Shown piece after piece: positions 44,121 through 53,621 of a stretch of DNA of 64,000 nucleotides (position 1 is the first letter of the stretch; the number at the start of each line of letters is the position of its first letter). The DNA lies in the NCBI GenBank assembly GCA_013153495.1, contig JAADEH010000003.1, positions 1 through 64,000 on the forward strand. The letters run 5' to 3'. The notes under the pieces were generated by a model that worked only from the letters and a program-made list of their open reading frames with translations, searched no databases and was not told the DNA's origin. A program made the translations under genes and the position numbers. The DNA comes from Aquificota bacterium (GTDB lineage: Bacteria; Aquificota; Aquificia; Aquificales; Aquificaceae).

Positions 44121-45422
44121 TTAACTATCCTCAAGCTCTCCCCTCAGATACTTGTCGTAGGCGGACAGATCAAAGTATCCGTGTCCCGAAAGGTTGAAGA
44201 GTATGACTTTTTCTTCACCGGTCTCCTTGCACCTCAGAGCCTCATCTATTGCCGCTTTTATGGCGTGAGAGGACTCTGGAGCGGGAACTATTCCCTCGGT
44301 TCTCGCAAAGGTAAGAGCCGCTTCAAAGACTTCCGTCTGCTTGTAAGCTACTGCATCTATGTATCCGAGGTCGTAGAGTTTGCAGACAAGGGGTGCATCT
44401 CCGTGGTATCTGAGACCACCTGCGTGTATGGGCGGTGGGACGAAGTCGTGTCCGAGGGTATACATCTTTATGAGAGGGGTAAGTCCTACGGTGTCTCCGA
44501 AGTCGTATCTATACTCACCCTTTGTGAGCGTCGGGCACGCAGATGGCTCAACTGCCAAGACCTTGAGGTTAGGCTTGTCCCCTCTGAGTTTATCTGCCAT
44601 GAAGGGGAAAGAAAGTCCCGCAAAGTTTGAACCTCCACCGACCGCACCTATGACCACATCTGGGTAGAACCCTGCCTCCTCCATCTGCCTTTTTGCCTCC
44701 AGCCCTATGACGGTCTGGTGGAGCAGAACGTGGTTCAGGACACTCCCGAGGGAGTATTTGGTGTCTTCTCTCGTTGCCGCTTCTTCTATCGCTTCACTTA
44801 TAGCTATGCCGAGGCTTCCCGGATGGTTGGGGTCTTTCTCGTAAAACTGCCTGCCGGCGTTGGTGTTGGGACTCGGAGAGGGTATGACTTCTCCTTTCCA
44901 AGTTTCCATCAAAATTCTTCTGTAGGGCTTTTGCTCGTAGCTCACCCTAACCATATATACCCTGCACTCAATATCAAAGAACTGGGTTGCGAAAGACAGA
45001 GCACTTCCCCACTGCCCGGCACCCGTTTCGGTGGTAAGTCTCCTTACCCCGGAAATTTTGTTGTAGTATGCCTGAGCAACCGCTGTATTAGGTTTATGGG
45101 AACCGGGGGGTGATACGCTCTCGTTTTTGTAAAAGATTTTTGCGGGAGTTTGCAAGTATTCCTCTAAGTTCTTTGCTCTGTGAAGTGGCGTAGGTCTCCA
45201 AAGTGAGAGAATGTTCAGGACTTCCTCGGGAATGTCTATCCACTCCTTGTCGGAGACTTCCTGTTCTATCAGCGGTTCCGGGAATATGACGGAAAGCTTT
45301 TCCGGCGATATAGGTTCTTTCGTCTCAGGGTCCAGGGGTGGTTCGAGAGGTTCAGGCAATAACGGGACAATGTTAAGCCACCTTTTTGGTATTTCTCCTT
45401 CCGGCAGTATATACTTTCTCAC
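44121..45422 (-). CDS. trpB: Tryptophan synthase beta chain, type 2 (TrpB2)
   Basis: 433 residues. The N-terminal 60 residues ([20 protein letters not shown]) and the missing alpha-subunit contact features mark the TrpB2 group of archaea and thermophiles. The PLP lysine is Lys110 in [24 protein letters not shown] and GGGSNFAGL are the cofactor loops. TrpB2 condenses indole (or phosphoserine-derived aminoacrylate) with serine; in organisms that also carry TrpB1 it may salvage indole. No trpA is adjacent. GTG start with GGAGG eight bases upstream. Confidence 0.93.
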   Translation of the reverse strand: MRKYILPEGEIPKRWLNIVPLLPEPLEPPLDPETKEPISPEKLSVIFPEPLIEQEVSDKEWIDIPEEVLNILSLWRPTPLHRAKNLEEYLQTPAKIFYKNESVSPPGSHKPNTAVAQAYYNKISGVRRLTTETGAGQWGSALSFATQFFDIECRVYMVRVSYEQKPYRRILMETWKGEVIPSPSPNTNAGRQFYEKDPNHPGSLGIAISEAIEEAATREDTKYSLGSVLNHVLLHQTVIGLEAKRQMEEAGFYPDVVIGAVGGGSNFAGLSFPFMADKLRGDKPNLKVLAVEPSACPTLTKGEYRYDFGDTVGLTPLIKMYTLGHDFVPPPIHAGGLRYHGDAPLVCKLYDLGYIDAVAYKQTEVFEAALTFARTEGIVPAPESSHAIKAAIDEALRCKETGEEKVILFNLSGHGYFDLSAYDKYLRGELEDS

Positions 45423-45465
45423 CGCTCAGCCCTCCTGATGTGCTTTGCCTAAAGGCAATTTTAAC

Positions 45466-45493
45466 TTGAAACCTTCCTCTTGTGTTTTAATTT
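45466..45493 (+). promoter_or_regulatory. Promoter of folC
   Basis: TTGAAA (45466-45471), a 16-base spacer and TAATTT (45488-45493), ending nine bases before the folC ATG. There is no ribosome binding site between them. This is one of few start sites here with a good -35. Confidence 0.5.
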
Positions 45494-45502
45494 TCCTCTC
45501 CC

Positions 45503-46726
45503 ATGGAACTGTGGAGCCTCTATAAGGGTAAGGATTATCACATAGAGCCTACCCTCGAGCGGATAGAGAAAGCTGTTAGGGTTGTGGGTAACCCTCAGAG
45601 GGAGTTCTTTACCTTTCTGATAGGCGGAACCAACGGCAAAGGCTCCACCTGTGCATTCTTGGAGAGGATACTCAGGGAACACGGTTATAGAACAGGTTGG
45701 TTCGTTTCTCCCCACCTTATTGAGGAAAGGGAACGCTGGAGAATAAACGGAGAGCTGATGCCTTCGGAAGTTCTTTCTTCCTACATAAAGGACCTCAAGA
45801 GAGTCTTTGAGAAGTTTTCCCTGACTTACTTCGAAGCGGCTACTTTAATAGCCCTTTTATACTTCCGGGACATGAAAGTGGACGTGGCGGTTATGGAAGT
45901 AGGTATGGGCGGAAGGTGGGATGCAACCAAGGTGAGTGAAGCAAAGGTCGTGGGAATCACCAATGTGGAGAGGGACCACACAAAGTGGCTTGGAAATACC
46001 GTTGACCAGATAGCGAGAGATAAACTTCATCTATACAGAGAAGGTGCTCCCCTCGTCCTCGGTAGTGCCAGGTTTCCCTTATACTGGGTAGCCTTGGAGA
46101 TGGGTCTGAAAAACCTCGTGGTGGCAGGTGAGGATTACACCTACGGTTCCTCCCTGCTCGAAGGAAGAACATACATAGAGAATTATGAATACGGAGAGTT
46201 AAAAATAGACCGAGCGAAGCTCGGTTTGTTAGGTAAATGGCAGGCGGACAACTGTGCCATGGCTATCACGATGGCGTGTCAGTTCACAAAGCCTTCTTGT
46301 GATAAACTCACAAAAGCGCTCTCCGACACCAGATGGGAAGGGAGAATGGAGATAATAAGGGAAAAGCCCCTTCTGATTGTTGATGGCTCTCACAACCCCT
46401 ATGCAATAGGAAAGGTAGTCAAGGAAACCCTTAAGCTGTTTCCGAACATTAATATACTCTTTACAGGTTTGCTTGAAAAGGAATGGAAGCTTTCTATGGA
46501 GATAATACGACGTTATACATCTAAAATATATCTCGTTCAGGTAAATCATTACAGGGGAGAACCCCTTAAAAATCTGTATAAATACGCAAAAGAGCTAAGC
46601 TTTACTCATATAGAGCTTGTGTCTTCTCCAAAAGATGTATATAACATTGAAAAAGATTTGCTTGCCATAGGGTCGCTGTATCTGGTGGGCGAAATTAAGA
46701 GGACTGTTTCTAATGCCATTATTTAA
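45503..46726 (+). CDS. folC: Folylpolyglutamate synthase / dihydrofolate synthase
   Basis: 407 residues. An ATP-dependent Mur-ligase-like enzyme that adds glutamate to folates. The P-loop is GGTNGKGSTCAFLERI; other landmarks are YFEAATLIALLYF, EVGMGGRWDATKV, and VDGSHNPYAIGK. The last part (after codon 320) is more AT-rich than the start. The end overlaps a downstream EAL-HDOD gene by 14 bases if that gene starts at 46713. Confidence 0.94.
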   Translation: MELWSLYKGKDYHIEPTLERIEKAVRVVGNPQREFFTFLIGGTNGKGSTCAFLERILREHGYRTGWFVSPHLIEERERWRINGELMPSEVLSSYIKDLKRVFEKFSLTYFEAATLIALLYFRDMKVDVAVMEVGMGGRWDATKVSEAKVVGITNVERDHTKWLGNTVDQIARDKLHLYREGAPLVLGSARFPLYWVALEMGLKNLVVAGEDYTYGSSLLEGRTYIENYEYGELKIDRAKLGLLGKWQADNCAMAITMACQFTKPSCDKLTKALSDTRWEGRMEIIREKPLLIVDGSHNPYAIGKVVKETLKLFPNINILFTGLLEKEWKLSMEIIRRYTSKIYLVQVNHYRGEPLKNLYKYAKELSFTHIELVSSPKDVYNIEKDLLAIGSLYLVGEIKRTVSNAII

Positions 46727-47990
46727 AATATATAAAGCCATGTATGTGCTATTTAAACAACCTGTTTTTGATAGGGAGGGAAATGTAGTATTCTACGAAG
46801 TTACTTTAAGGGACTTAAAAACAAAAACCTTTCCTAAGGACCTCGACCCGTTGAAGGCTACTTCCATAACAATAAACATAATCACCGAAGTAGGACCCGA
46901 GCGGGTCGGAAACGGCAAACCTGTGTTCATTAATGTCCCCTCTTTATTCCTTGAAGCTACCATGTTTGAACTACTCCCACCCGAGTTCATAGGTATAGAG
47001 CTGGTGGACAACAGGAGCATAACCAACGAGCTTTTGAAAGCGGTAAATGAACTCGTTGACCGAGGTTTTACCTTCTGCATAGACGACTTCGGCTTTGAAA
47101 AAGTCAACTACCTACCTCTCCTGAGCAAGTGCCACATGGTAAAGATAAACTGGAAGGAACTCGTTTACAGCGAGGAAGAACTCAGAGAGGTCATGGGAAT
47201 ACTTAAGGAGCTTAGGAAGGGAGTAATAGCAAAATACATAGAAACCGAAGAGGATTATGACAACGCCAAGAGGGCAGGTGCGGATTACTTTCAGGGCTTT
47301 TACTTGGCAAGACCTCTGCCGATAAGGGACGTTCGAAGTCTCTTCTTCATGAAGGGAACCGTGATAAAGCTCTACGAAGCTCTTAAAAACAGAGACCTAA
47401 AAAAAGCTGCTGATGTTATAGAACAGGATGTGGGAGCTACTTACCGTCTGCTCAGGTTCGTAAAGTCTTTATACAGGGAGAGAGCACAGGACATTAATTC
47501 TGTAGAGGACGCAATATCCTTCTTGAGCCTTAACAACGTTGCCAACTTTACCCTTGCACTTGCCATAACGGAGCTTTTTGCGGAGCATGAGGAAGAGGAA
47601 TACATAAAGAGGTCTTTGCTCAGAGCGAGCCTTGCGGAGGAGCTTGCGAAACTCTACGCACCCGAAATGAAGGAAAAGGCATATCTGACAGGTCTCTTTT
47701 CCCTTACCGACGAGCTTATGGGAGAGCATCCGCAGGACATAGCTAAGGAGCTTGAGCTTGACGAAGAAATAGTGGAAGCGTATGAAACCCGACACAACGA
47801 ACTCGGGTTGATACTTTCCCTGGTGGAGCTTTTGGAGGAAGACCCTGAGAACAGGGAAGTTATAGGAAAAATATCTTCAATCCTGAAAGTCCCCGAGGAC
47901 AAAATAAGACAAGCGGTGCAGAACGCCAAGAGAATAATAAAGGAGATAACCTACCCCGGGAAGGGTAGGAACAAGAAGCTCACTCAGTAG
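46713..47990 (+). CDS. EAL-HDOD signalling protein (YuxH-like), EAL probably inactive
   Basis: 425 residues from 46713, or 416 from ATG 46740 (MYVLFKQPVFDREGN), which matches the family start better. An EAL-type domain (residues 1-210) keeps CIDDFGF and YFQGFYLARPLP but reads EVT for EAL and AKYIET for AEGVET, so cyclic di-GMP hydrolysis is unlikely. A HDOD domain follows (about 215-400: SVEDAISFLSLNNVANFTLALAI, cited in part). Such proteins act as binding hubs in motility or stress signalling. It overlaps the convergent ccsB by 11 bases. Confidence 0.85.
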   Translation: MPLFKIYKAMYVLFKQPVFDREGNVVFYEVTLRDLKTKTFPKDLDPLKATSITINIITEVGPERVGNGKPVFINVPSLFLEATMFELLPPEFIGIELVDNRSITNELLKAVNELVDRGFTFCIDDFGFEKVNYLPLLSKCHMVKINWKELVYSEEELREVMGILKELRKGVIAKYIETEEDYDNAKRAGADYFQGFYLARPLPIRDVRSLFFMKGTVIKLYEALKNRDLKKAADVIEQDVGATYRLLRFVKSLYRERAQDINSVEDAISFLSLNNVANFTLALAITELFAEHEEEEYIKRSLLRASLAEELAKLYAPEMKEKAYLTGLFSLTDELMGEHPQDIAKELELDEEIVEAYETRHNELGLILSLVELLEEDPENREVIGKISSILKVPEDKIRQAVQNAKRIIKEITYPGKGRNKKLTQ

Positions 47991-48912
47991 CGTAGCTGTG
48001 AAGTCCCGGGAAGTATAGGTTTATTGCAAAGAAGCATATCAGGACGGTTATAAACCCAAACACTACCATCCATGCGACCCTTTTGCCTCTCCATCCCATC
48101 AGCTGTCTTGCGTGCAGGTATGCTCCGAAGAAAAGCCAAACTATCAAAGACCAAACCTCTTTTGGGTCCCAGCTCCAGTATCCGCCCCAGGCTTCGTTAG
48201 CCCACGCCGCACCGAGGATTATAGATGCGGTCCATATGGGGAACACAATCGCTATGGACTTGTAGGTAATTTCGTCCAGGACTTCCTTGGAGGGGAGAAT
48301 TTTTGCAAACTTCTTATCCTTGAAATGTTCCTTTATCAGGTAGGCAACCGCACCGCCGAAAGCCACAGTAAAGCCCGCATACCCGGTAAAAGCGGTAACA
48401 ACGTGCAGGTATAACCAATAACTCCTGAGAGCGGGCATAAGGGGTGTTATTTCGTGGGAAGCCTTGAATATGGCAAAGGCACTCGTGAAAAACAGGAGCG
48501 GGACAACGAAAGCTCCTATTAACTTAAAACCGTATCTACGCTCTATGACCAGATAGACCGCACCCGCTATGAAACTCCAGAAGGTCAAAGCCTCAAAGAG
48601 ATTGCTCCACGGTGGGTGGAAAACTCCCATCTGGTAGCTCTCTATGGACCTTCTGACCATTCCGGTTAAGTTCAGGGTAAGTGCAAGGAATAGAACCCCC
48701 GTAGCTACATTTCCTAAAATCCTTTCCCTTATGAGTAGGTATGAGAGATACACCAAAGAAGCAAGTCCGTAAGCGAGCATCGCGGACTTATACCAGAAGG
48801 TGTTTTCGTAAGGAAGCAGGGAGAGGAACACCGCGGTGGCTACACCACCTATGACGAAAAGTATGTCCGTTGACAGACTTATCCTCTTTTTCTGAACCGC
48901 AACCTCTTTCAT
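47980..48912 (-). CDS. ccsB: Cytochrome c biogenesis protein, CcsA/ResC type
   Basis: 310 residues with about eight helices. The tryptophan-rich haem-handling motif WANEAWGGYWSWDPKEVW is present, with conserved histidines in HLHVVTAF-like and HARQL positions. It exports haem and attaches it to apocytochromes in System II together with a ResB-like partner, which is not in the window. Naming of CcsA/CcsB varies between organisms. The upstream TAAATT (minus strand, 48922-48927) ends nine bases before the ATG. Confidence 0.88.
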   Translation of the reverse strand: MKEVAVQKKRISLSTDILFVIGGVATAVFLSLLPYENTFWYKSAMLAYGLASLVYLSYLLIRERILGNVATGVLFLALTLNLTGMVRRSIESYQMGVFHPPWSNLFEALTFWSFIAGAVYLVIERRYGFKLIGAFVVPLLFFTSAFAIFKASHEITPLMPALRSYWLYLHVVTAFTGYAGFTVAFGGAVAYLIKEHFKDKKFAKILPSKEVLDEITYKSIAIVFPIWTASIILGAAWANEAWGGYWSWDPKEVWSLIVWLFFGAYLHARQLMGWRGKRVAWMVVFGFITVLICFFAINLYFPGLHSYATE

Positions 48913-48924
48913 GGCACCAATAAT

Positions 48925-49377
48925 TTAAGACTTTTCCTCGGGTTTGACATCAAGTTTTATCTCTACAGATACATCCCTGTGGAGTCTGATAGTTATCGTA
49001 TAAACTCCAACGTGCTTTATTGCATGCGGTAGGACTACGTTCTTTCTGTCAACCTCTATGCCTTTCTCCTTTAGAGCGTTGACTATGTCCGCAGGTGTAA
49101 CTGACCCAAAGAGTTTACCCGCTTCTCCCACGGGCTTGACAACCTCTACCACTACACCTTCCAGCTTTTTAGCAAGTTCGAGGGCTTTCTTCTTCTCACG
49201 CTCGAGCTTTCTCGCCTTCTGCTTAAGGATTTCCTGAATGTGTTTTACATTACCTTCCGTTGCGGGCAGGGCATAGCCCCGGGGTATGAGGTAGTTGTTG
49301 GCAAAACCTCTCTTTACTTCAATTACATCTCCGAAAAATCCGTATCCTTCTAAGTCCTGGGTAAGGATTACCTTCAT
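48925..49377 (-). CDS. rplI: 50S ribosomal protein L9
   Basis: 150 residues, normal. The start is ATG 49377 (MKVILTQDLEGYGFFGDVIE) with GGAGG upstream; an open frame extends 32 codons further but runs through rpsR. The N-terminal domain GFANNYLIPRGYALPAT, the long connecting helix and the C-terminal domain (KLFGSVTPADIV) are all there. Last gene of the rpsF operon. Confidence 0.96.
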   Translation of the reverse strand: MKVILTQDLEGYGFFGDVIEVKRGFANNYLIPRGYALPATEGNVKHIQEILKQKARKLEREKKKALELAKKLEGVVVEVVKPVGEAGKLFGSVTPADIVNALKEKGIEVDRKNVVLPHAIKHVGVYTITIRLHRDVSVEIKLDVKPEEKS

Positions 49378-49391
49378 GCCAAGTTCCTCCT

Positions 49392-49613
49392 TTAGACTAC
49401 AACGTAGGGAAGAAGCGCAAGCTGACGTGCTCTCTTTATCTGAAGAGCAAGCCTTTTCTGGTGCCTGTTGCACAGGTTAGTCTGCCTTCTGGACTTAATC
49501 CTCGCTCTTTCGGTCATGAACTGTCTTAGCTCCTCGTAGTTCTTGTAGTCAGGTTCCTTCTTGTTTTCACAGAAGTAGCACACCTTTTTCTTTGAAGGTC
49601 TCTTTATAGCCAT
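49392..49613 (-). CDS. rpsR: 30S ribosomal protein S18, with putative zinc ligands
   Basis: 73 residues. S18 pairs with S6 on the 30S platform. RIKSRRQTNLCNRHQKRLALQIKRAR is cited in part: TNLCNRHQKRLALQIKRAR. It keeps C-x2-C (VCYFC) and C-x2-H (CNRH), a possible zinc-binding set, the C+ form of S18. ATG 49613 is one base from the stop of the PhnD-like gene; its GGAGG site lies inside that gene. Confidence 0.95.
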   Translation of the reverse strand: MAIKRPSKKKVCYFCENKKEPDYKNYEELRQFMTERARIKSRRQTNLCNRHQKRLALQIKRARQLALLPYVVV

Positions 49614-49614
49614 A

Positions 49615-50319
49615 TCACGCCTCCTGAAGAAATTTCTCAAGGTAATCCAGAGAGTCCACCGGATACCAGGACCCTATCCTGAGCTGTTTCATTATTTTAG
49701 CTCCTTCTTCGTCCTCTGGCATCTCTTTTAGAGCATAAAGAATAGTGCTCTTAAACTGGGCAAGCTCCGGAGCTATCATGAGAAGATGGGAGCTTACCTT
49801 CTCGTTGCTCTCGAGAACCACATCCACGCCCCTTTTAGACAGGTCCGAAAGTTGCTCCCAAAAGTCTTTGTATAAAAACCCGTAGGGTGCTTCTCCTCTC
49901 GATACACCGCTCAGGACATTCTGCCAGGAATCCCTCAGCTCTATATCGACTTTGATACCTTTATCCTTGAGGATTTTCCTGCCAAGATAGGAAGCAAACT
50001 GCCCTTTAACAGCAAGCACCTTCTTACCTTGCATGGCTTCGAGCGTGGTTTCCTCTCCCTTCTTAGCTATTATTACCACCTCGTCGTAGTTGTCGTTCCC
50101 CGCTATGGGCACAAACTCCCTTTCCCTGTGAATGCGCAGGGCATCCAGAGGACTTGAGTATGTCATGTCTACTCTTTCAAAGCTGTCGTAGTAGCAATCG
50201 AAATCAAAACACTGATCCATAGTTATATCCAGACCGGTTTTTTGTGATAGGTATGTTATGAAGTAAAGCCAATTCACCTTGTTTTTTGTGGAGTCGTGGG
50301 GACACACAGCTATAACCAT
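49615..50319 (-). CDS. PhnD-like periplasmic-binding-fold protein without signal peptide
   Basis: 234 residues. The fold of phosphate/phosphonate (PhnD) substrate-binding proteins is suggested by YSSPLDALRIHREREFVPIA, GKKVLAVKGQFASYLGRKIL and SRGEAPYGFLYKDFW. There is no signal peptide or lipobox, so it should stay in the cytosol, unlike transport receptors. It is inserted between ssb and rpsR, with GGAGG eight bases before its ATG and one base before rpsR, so it is co-translated with ribosomal and replication genes. The ligand is unknown; two Cys in CFDFDC could be structural. Confidence 0.7.
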   Translation of the reverse strand: MVIAVCPHDSTKNKVNWLYFITYLSQKTGLDITMDQCFDFDCYYDSFERVDMTYSSPLDALRIHREREFVPIAGNDNYDEVVIIAKKGEETTLEAMQGKKVLAVKGQFASYLGRKILKDKGIKVDIELRDSWQNVLSGVSRGEAPYGFLYKDFWEQLSDLSKRGVDVVLESNEKVSSHLLMIAPELAQFKSTILYALKEMPEDEEGAKIMKQLRIGSWYPVDSLDYLEKFLQEA

Positions 50320-50339
50320 ACCGGCTCCCTCCTTTGAGT

Positions 50340-50795
50340 TTAGAATGGTATTTCGTCTTCGTCATCAAAGGTTTTTTCCTCCCTGCTAAACTCCTTAAGC
50401 TCCTCTTCTATTCTCTCAATTTCCGAGGAGCTGTCCTGCGGAGCTATCTCTTCTTCTTCTATTTCATCTATCTTAGGTTTGCGGATTATCTTCACGGACT
50501 CTGCCACTATGCGAACCCTGCTGTAATTCTTCCCGTCCTGTCCGGTCCACCTGTCGTGGGATAGCCTACCTTCCAAAACCACCATGTATCCCTTGGACAA
50601 CCGGGTGGAGAGGTCTTCTGCCAAACTTCCGTAGGCTTTCACGTCGAAGAAGTGGCTTTCCTCCTTCCACTCATCTCCGGACTTATACCTGCGGTTCCAC
50701 ACTATCCCGAACTCCGTAACCGCTGTTCCGGAAGGCAGGTATCTTATTACCGGGTCCGCAGTCAGCCTGCCTATTAGCAGAACTTTATTTAGCAC
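50340..50795 (-). CDS. ssb: Single-stranded DNA-binding protein
   Basis: 151 residues, GTG start with GAGGT eight bases upstream. The OB fold gives NKVLLIGRLTADPVIRYLPSG and GRLSHDRWTGQDGKNYSRV; the acidic C-terminal tip is FDDEDEIPF, the interaction peptide for replication and repair partners. The start overlaps rpsF by 11 bases; the rpsF-ssb-rpsR order is widely conserved. Confidence 0.96.
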   Translation of the reverse strand: MLNKVLLIGRLTADPVIRYLPSGTAVTEFGIVWNRRYKSGDEWKEESHFFDVKAYGSLAEDLSTRLSKGYMVVLEGRLSHDRWTGQDGKNYSRVRIVAESVKIIRKPKIDEIEEEEIAPQDSSSEIERIEEELKEFSREEKTFDDEDEIPF

Positions 50796-51126
50796 CTTTT
50801 ATTACCTCGCTCTCCTTTATCTGGAAGTTGAGCCACCTTATGACGTCCTCGTTTATCTTGAGCTGGAAGTCAAGCTCGTTGGGGAGCTGGGGATTCTCGG
50901 TTTTATACTGAATGAGGAAGTATCTTCCGTGGTTGAAGTTCTCTATTGGGTATGCGAGGGTCTTTGTTCCCCAGTCTTGAAAGTGTAGAATTTCTCCACC
51001 TTTTGACTCTATAAACTTCTTTATCTCCTCAGCCTTCTGCTTGGTCTCTTCCTCCGTTAGAGTAGGTTTGAGAACAAAAACCGTTTCGTAAAATCTGAGC
51101 GTCTTGTAATGCCTGTGCCTCGGCAT
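50785..51126 (-). CDS. rpsF: 30S ribosomal protein S6
   Basis: 113 residues. RFYETVFVLKPTLTEEETKQ and the later GTKTLAYPIENFNHGRYFLI are typical. S6 binds S18 and, in many bacteria, the S6:S18 complex represses this operon by binding its mRNA leader. GGGAGGT lies seven bases before the ATG. First gene of the operon rpsF-ssb-PhnD-like-rpsR-rplI. Confidence 0.96.
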   Translation of the reverse strand: MPRHRHYKTLRFYETVFVLKPTLTEEETKQKAEEIKKFIESKGGEILHFQDWGTKTLAYPIENFNHGRYFLIQYKTENPQLPNELDFQLKINEDVIRWLNFQIKESEVIKGAK

Positions 51127-51196
51127 CTTTTTACCTCCCGGACTTTTTGGTCCCTTCCCTTTGGGGAAGGAACGAGGCAGAGTTAAAATTTTAGCA
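51127..51196 (-). promoter_or_regulatory. Promoter and structured leader of the rpsF operon
   Basis: On the minus strand an extended -10 (TGC-TAAAAT, 51188-51196) is followed by a leader of about 55 bases. It contains a seven-base hairpin CCTTCCC-CAAA-GGGAAGG (51153-51170) and then GACCAAAAAGTCCGGGAGG just before the ATG. A CCG next to the Shine-Dalgarno after a stem is a feature of S6:S18 autoregulatory leaders, so feedback control is likely but not proven. Confidence 0.45.
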
Positions 51197-51219
51197 TAAA
51201 ACTGTTCGGGGAGGATGCT

Positions 51220-52008
51220 ATGAGAAAGTTTTTAGCATTTTCCCTTTGCATAATCCTTATTGCCTTTTCTTATGAAGAGAATTCATCGATTCCCGATGAA
51301 ATTTATGGAGCTAACTATGTTCTAAGTGAATATCTTAGTTCTATTGAGCTGGTAAGTTTACCCTCTATTTACAGGATTTTCACCGGAAGTTTTTTAGACT
51401 TTCCACCTGCGTGCTTTCAGTATGAGTCAAAAAAAGGATGCATAAAATTTGTAGAAACCTATTCGTGTCCCGGAGGCTCTTATAAGGTTAAGGTTTCAGG
51501 CAAACACCATCATTGGAAGATGGATTTTAACTGTAGTGGTAGAGTGGGTTCTGTCAATGTTTCAACACAGGGGAAAACCTATTACTATGATTTGCATGTA
51601 AAGACAAAGTCAGGGTTTGAAAGCAGGTATAACTTGGAGATATCTACCGGACAGTTATTCGTTATAAACGGAGATTACAAAGGCAATGGTTTTAGAGTTG
51701 TTTATAAAAATTTGAGATTTTACTTCACAGGATTTGATACAGATAAGCCCTATTTGAAAATAGAAGGTGTTTTAGAAGTTCGTGCTCCTGAGGAGTCCGG
51801 TTGTAGGTCGGGTGTATTTCGATACTCAACCCCGCAGCCTCTGCCTCTGCACCCGGAGGACTTTAAAGTATTAAGAGATAAGAACCCCATACTTGTTGTG
51901 AATGGAAAGAGTATCAAAATTACTCCTCAAGGTTTGGAATTGGAGGGGAAAATATATACTGACCTATTGTTGTGTCCCTATAGGGGCTTTAATATGGTTT
52001 GGAATTGA
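51220..52008 (+). CDS. Secreted orphan protein
   Basis: 262 residues. A signal peptide (residues 3-17, FLAFSLCIILIAFSY) precedes a beta-rich mature part with seven cysteines (for example PPACFQYESKKGCIKF, YSCPGG, FNCSG, SGCRSG, LLCPYRG), which could form disulfides. The gene is AT-richer than all neighbours (frequent TTT, ATT, AAA), suggesting acquisition. GGAGG lies six bases before the ATG. It reads divergently from rpsF and converges on speE. No family recognised. Confidence 0.65.
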   Translation: MRKFLAFSLCIILIAFSYEENSSIPDEIYGANYVLSEYLSSIELVSLPSIYRIFTGSFLDFPPACFQYESKKGCIKFVETYSCPGGSYKVKVSGKHHHWKMDFNCSGRVGSVNVSTQGKTYYYDLHVKTKSGFESRYNLEISTGQLFVINGDYKGNGFRVVYKNLRFYFTGFDTDKPYLKIEGVLEVRAPEESGCRSGVFRYSTPQPLPLHPEDFKVLRDKNPILVVNGKSIKITPQGLELEGKIYTDLLLCPYRGFNMVWN

Positions 52009-52019
52009 TTTGTCAGGGT

Positions 52020-53621
<1,602 letters not shown>

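Noticed and set aside
49378-49473. N-terminal extension of L9
   Set aside because: The extra 32 codons overlap rpsR and do not resemble L9; GGAGG precedes ATG 49377.
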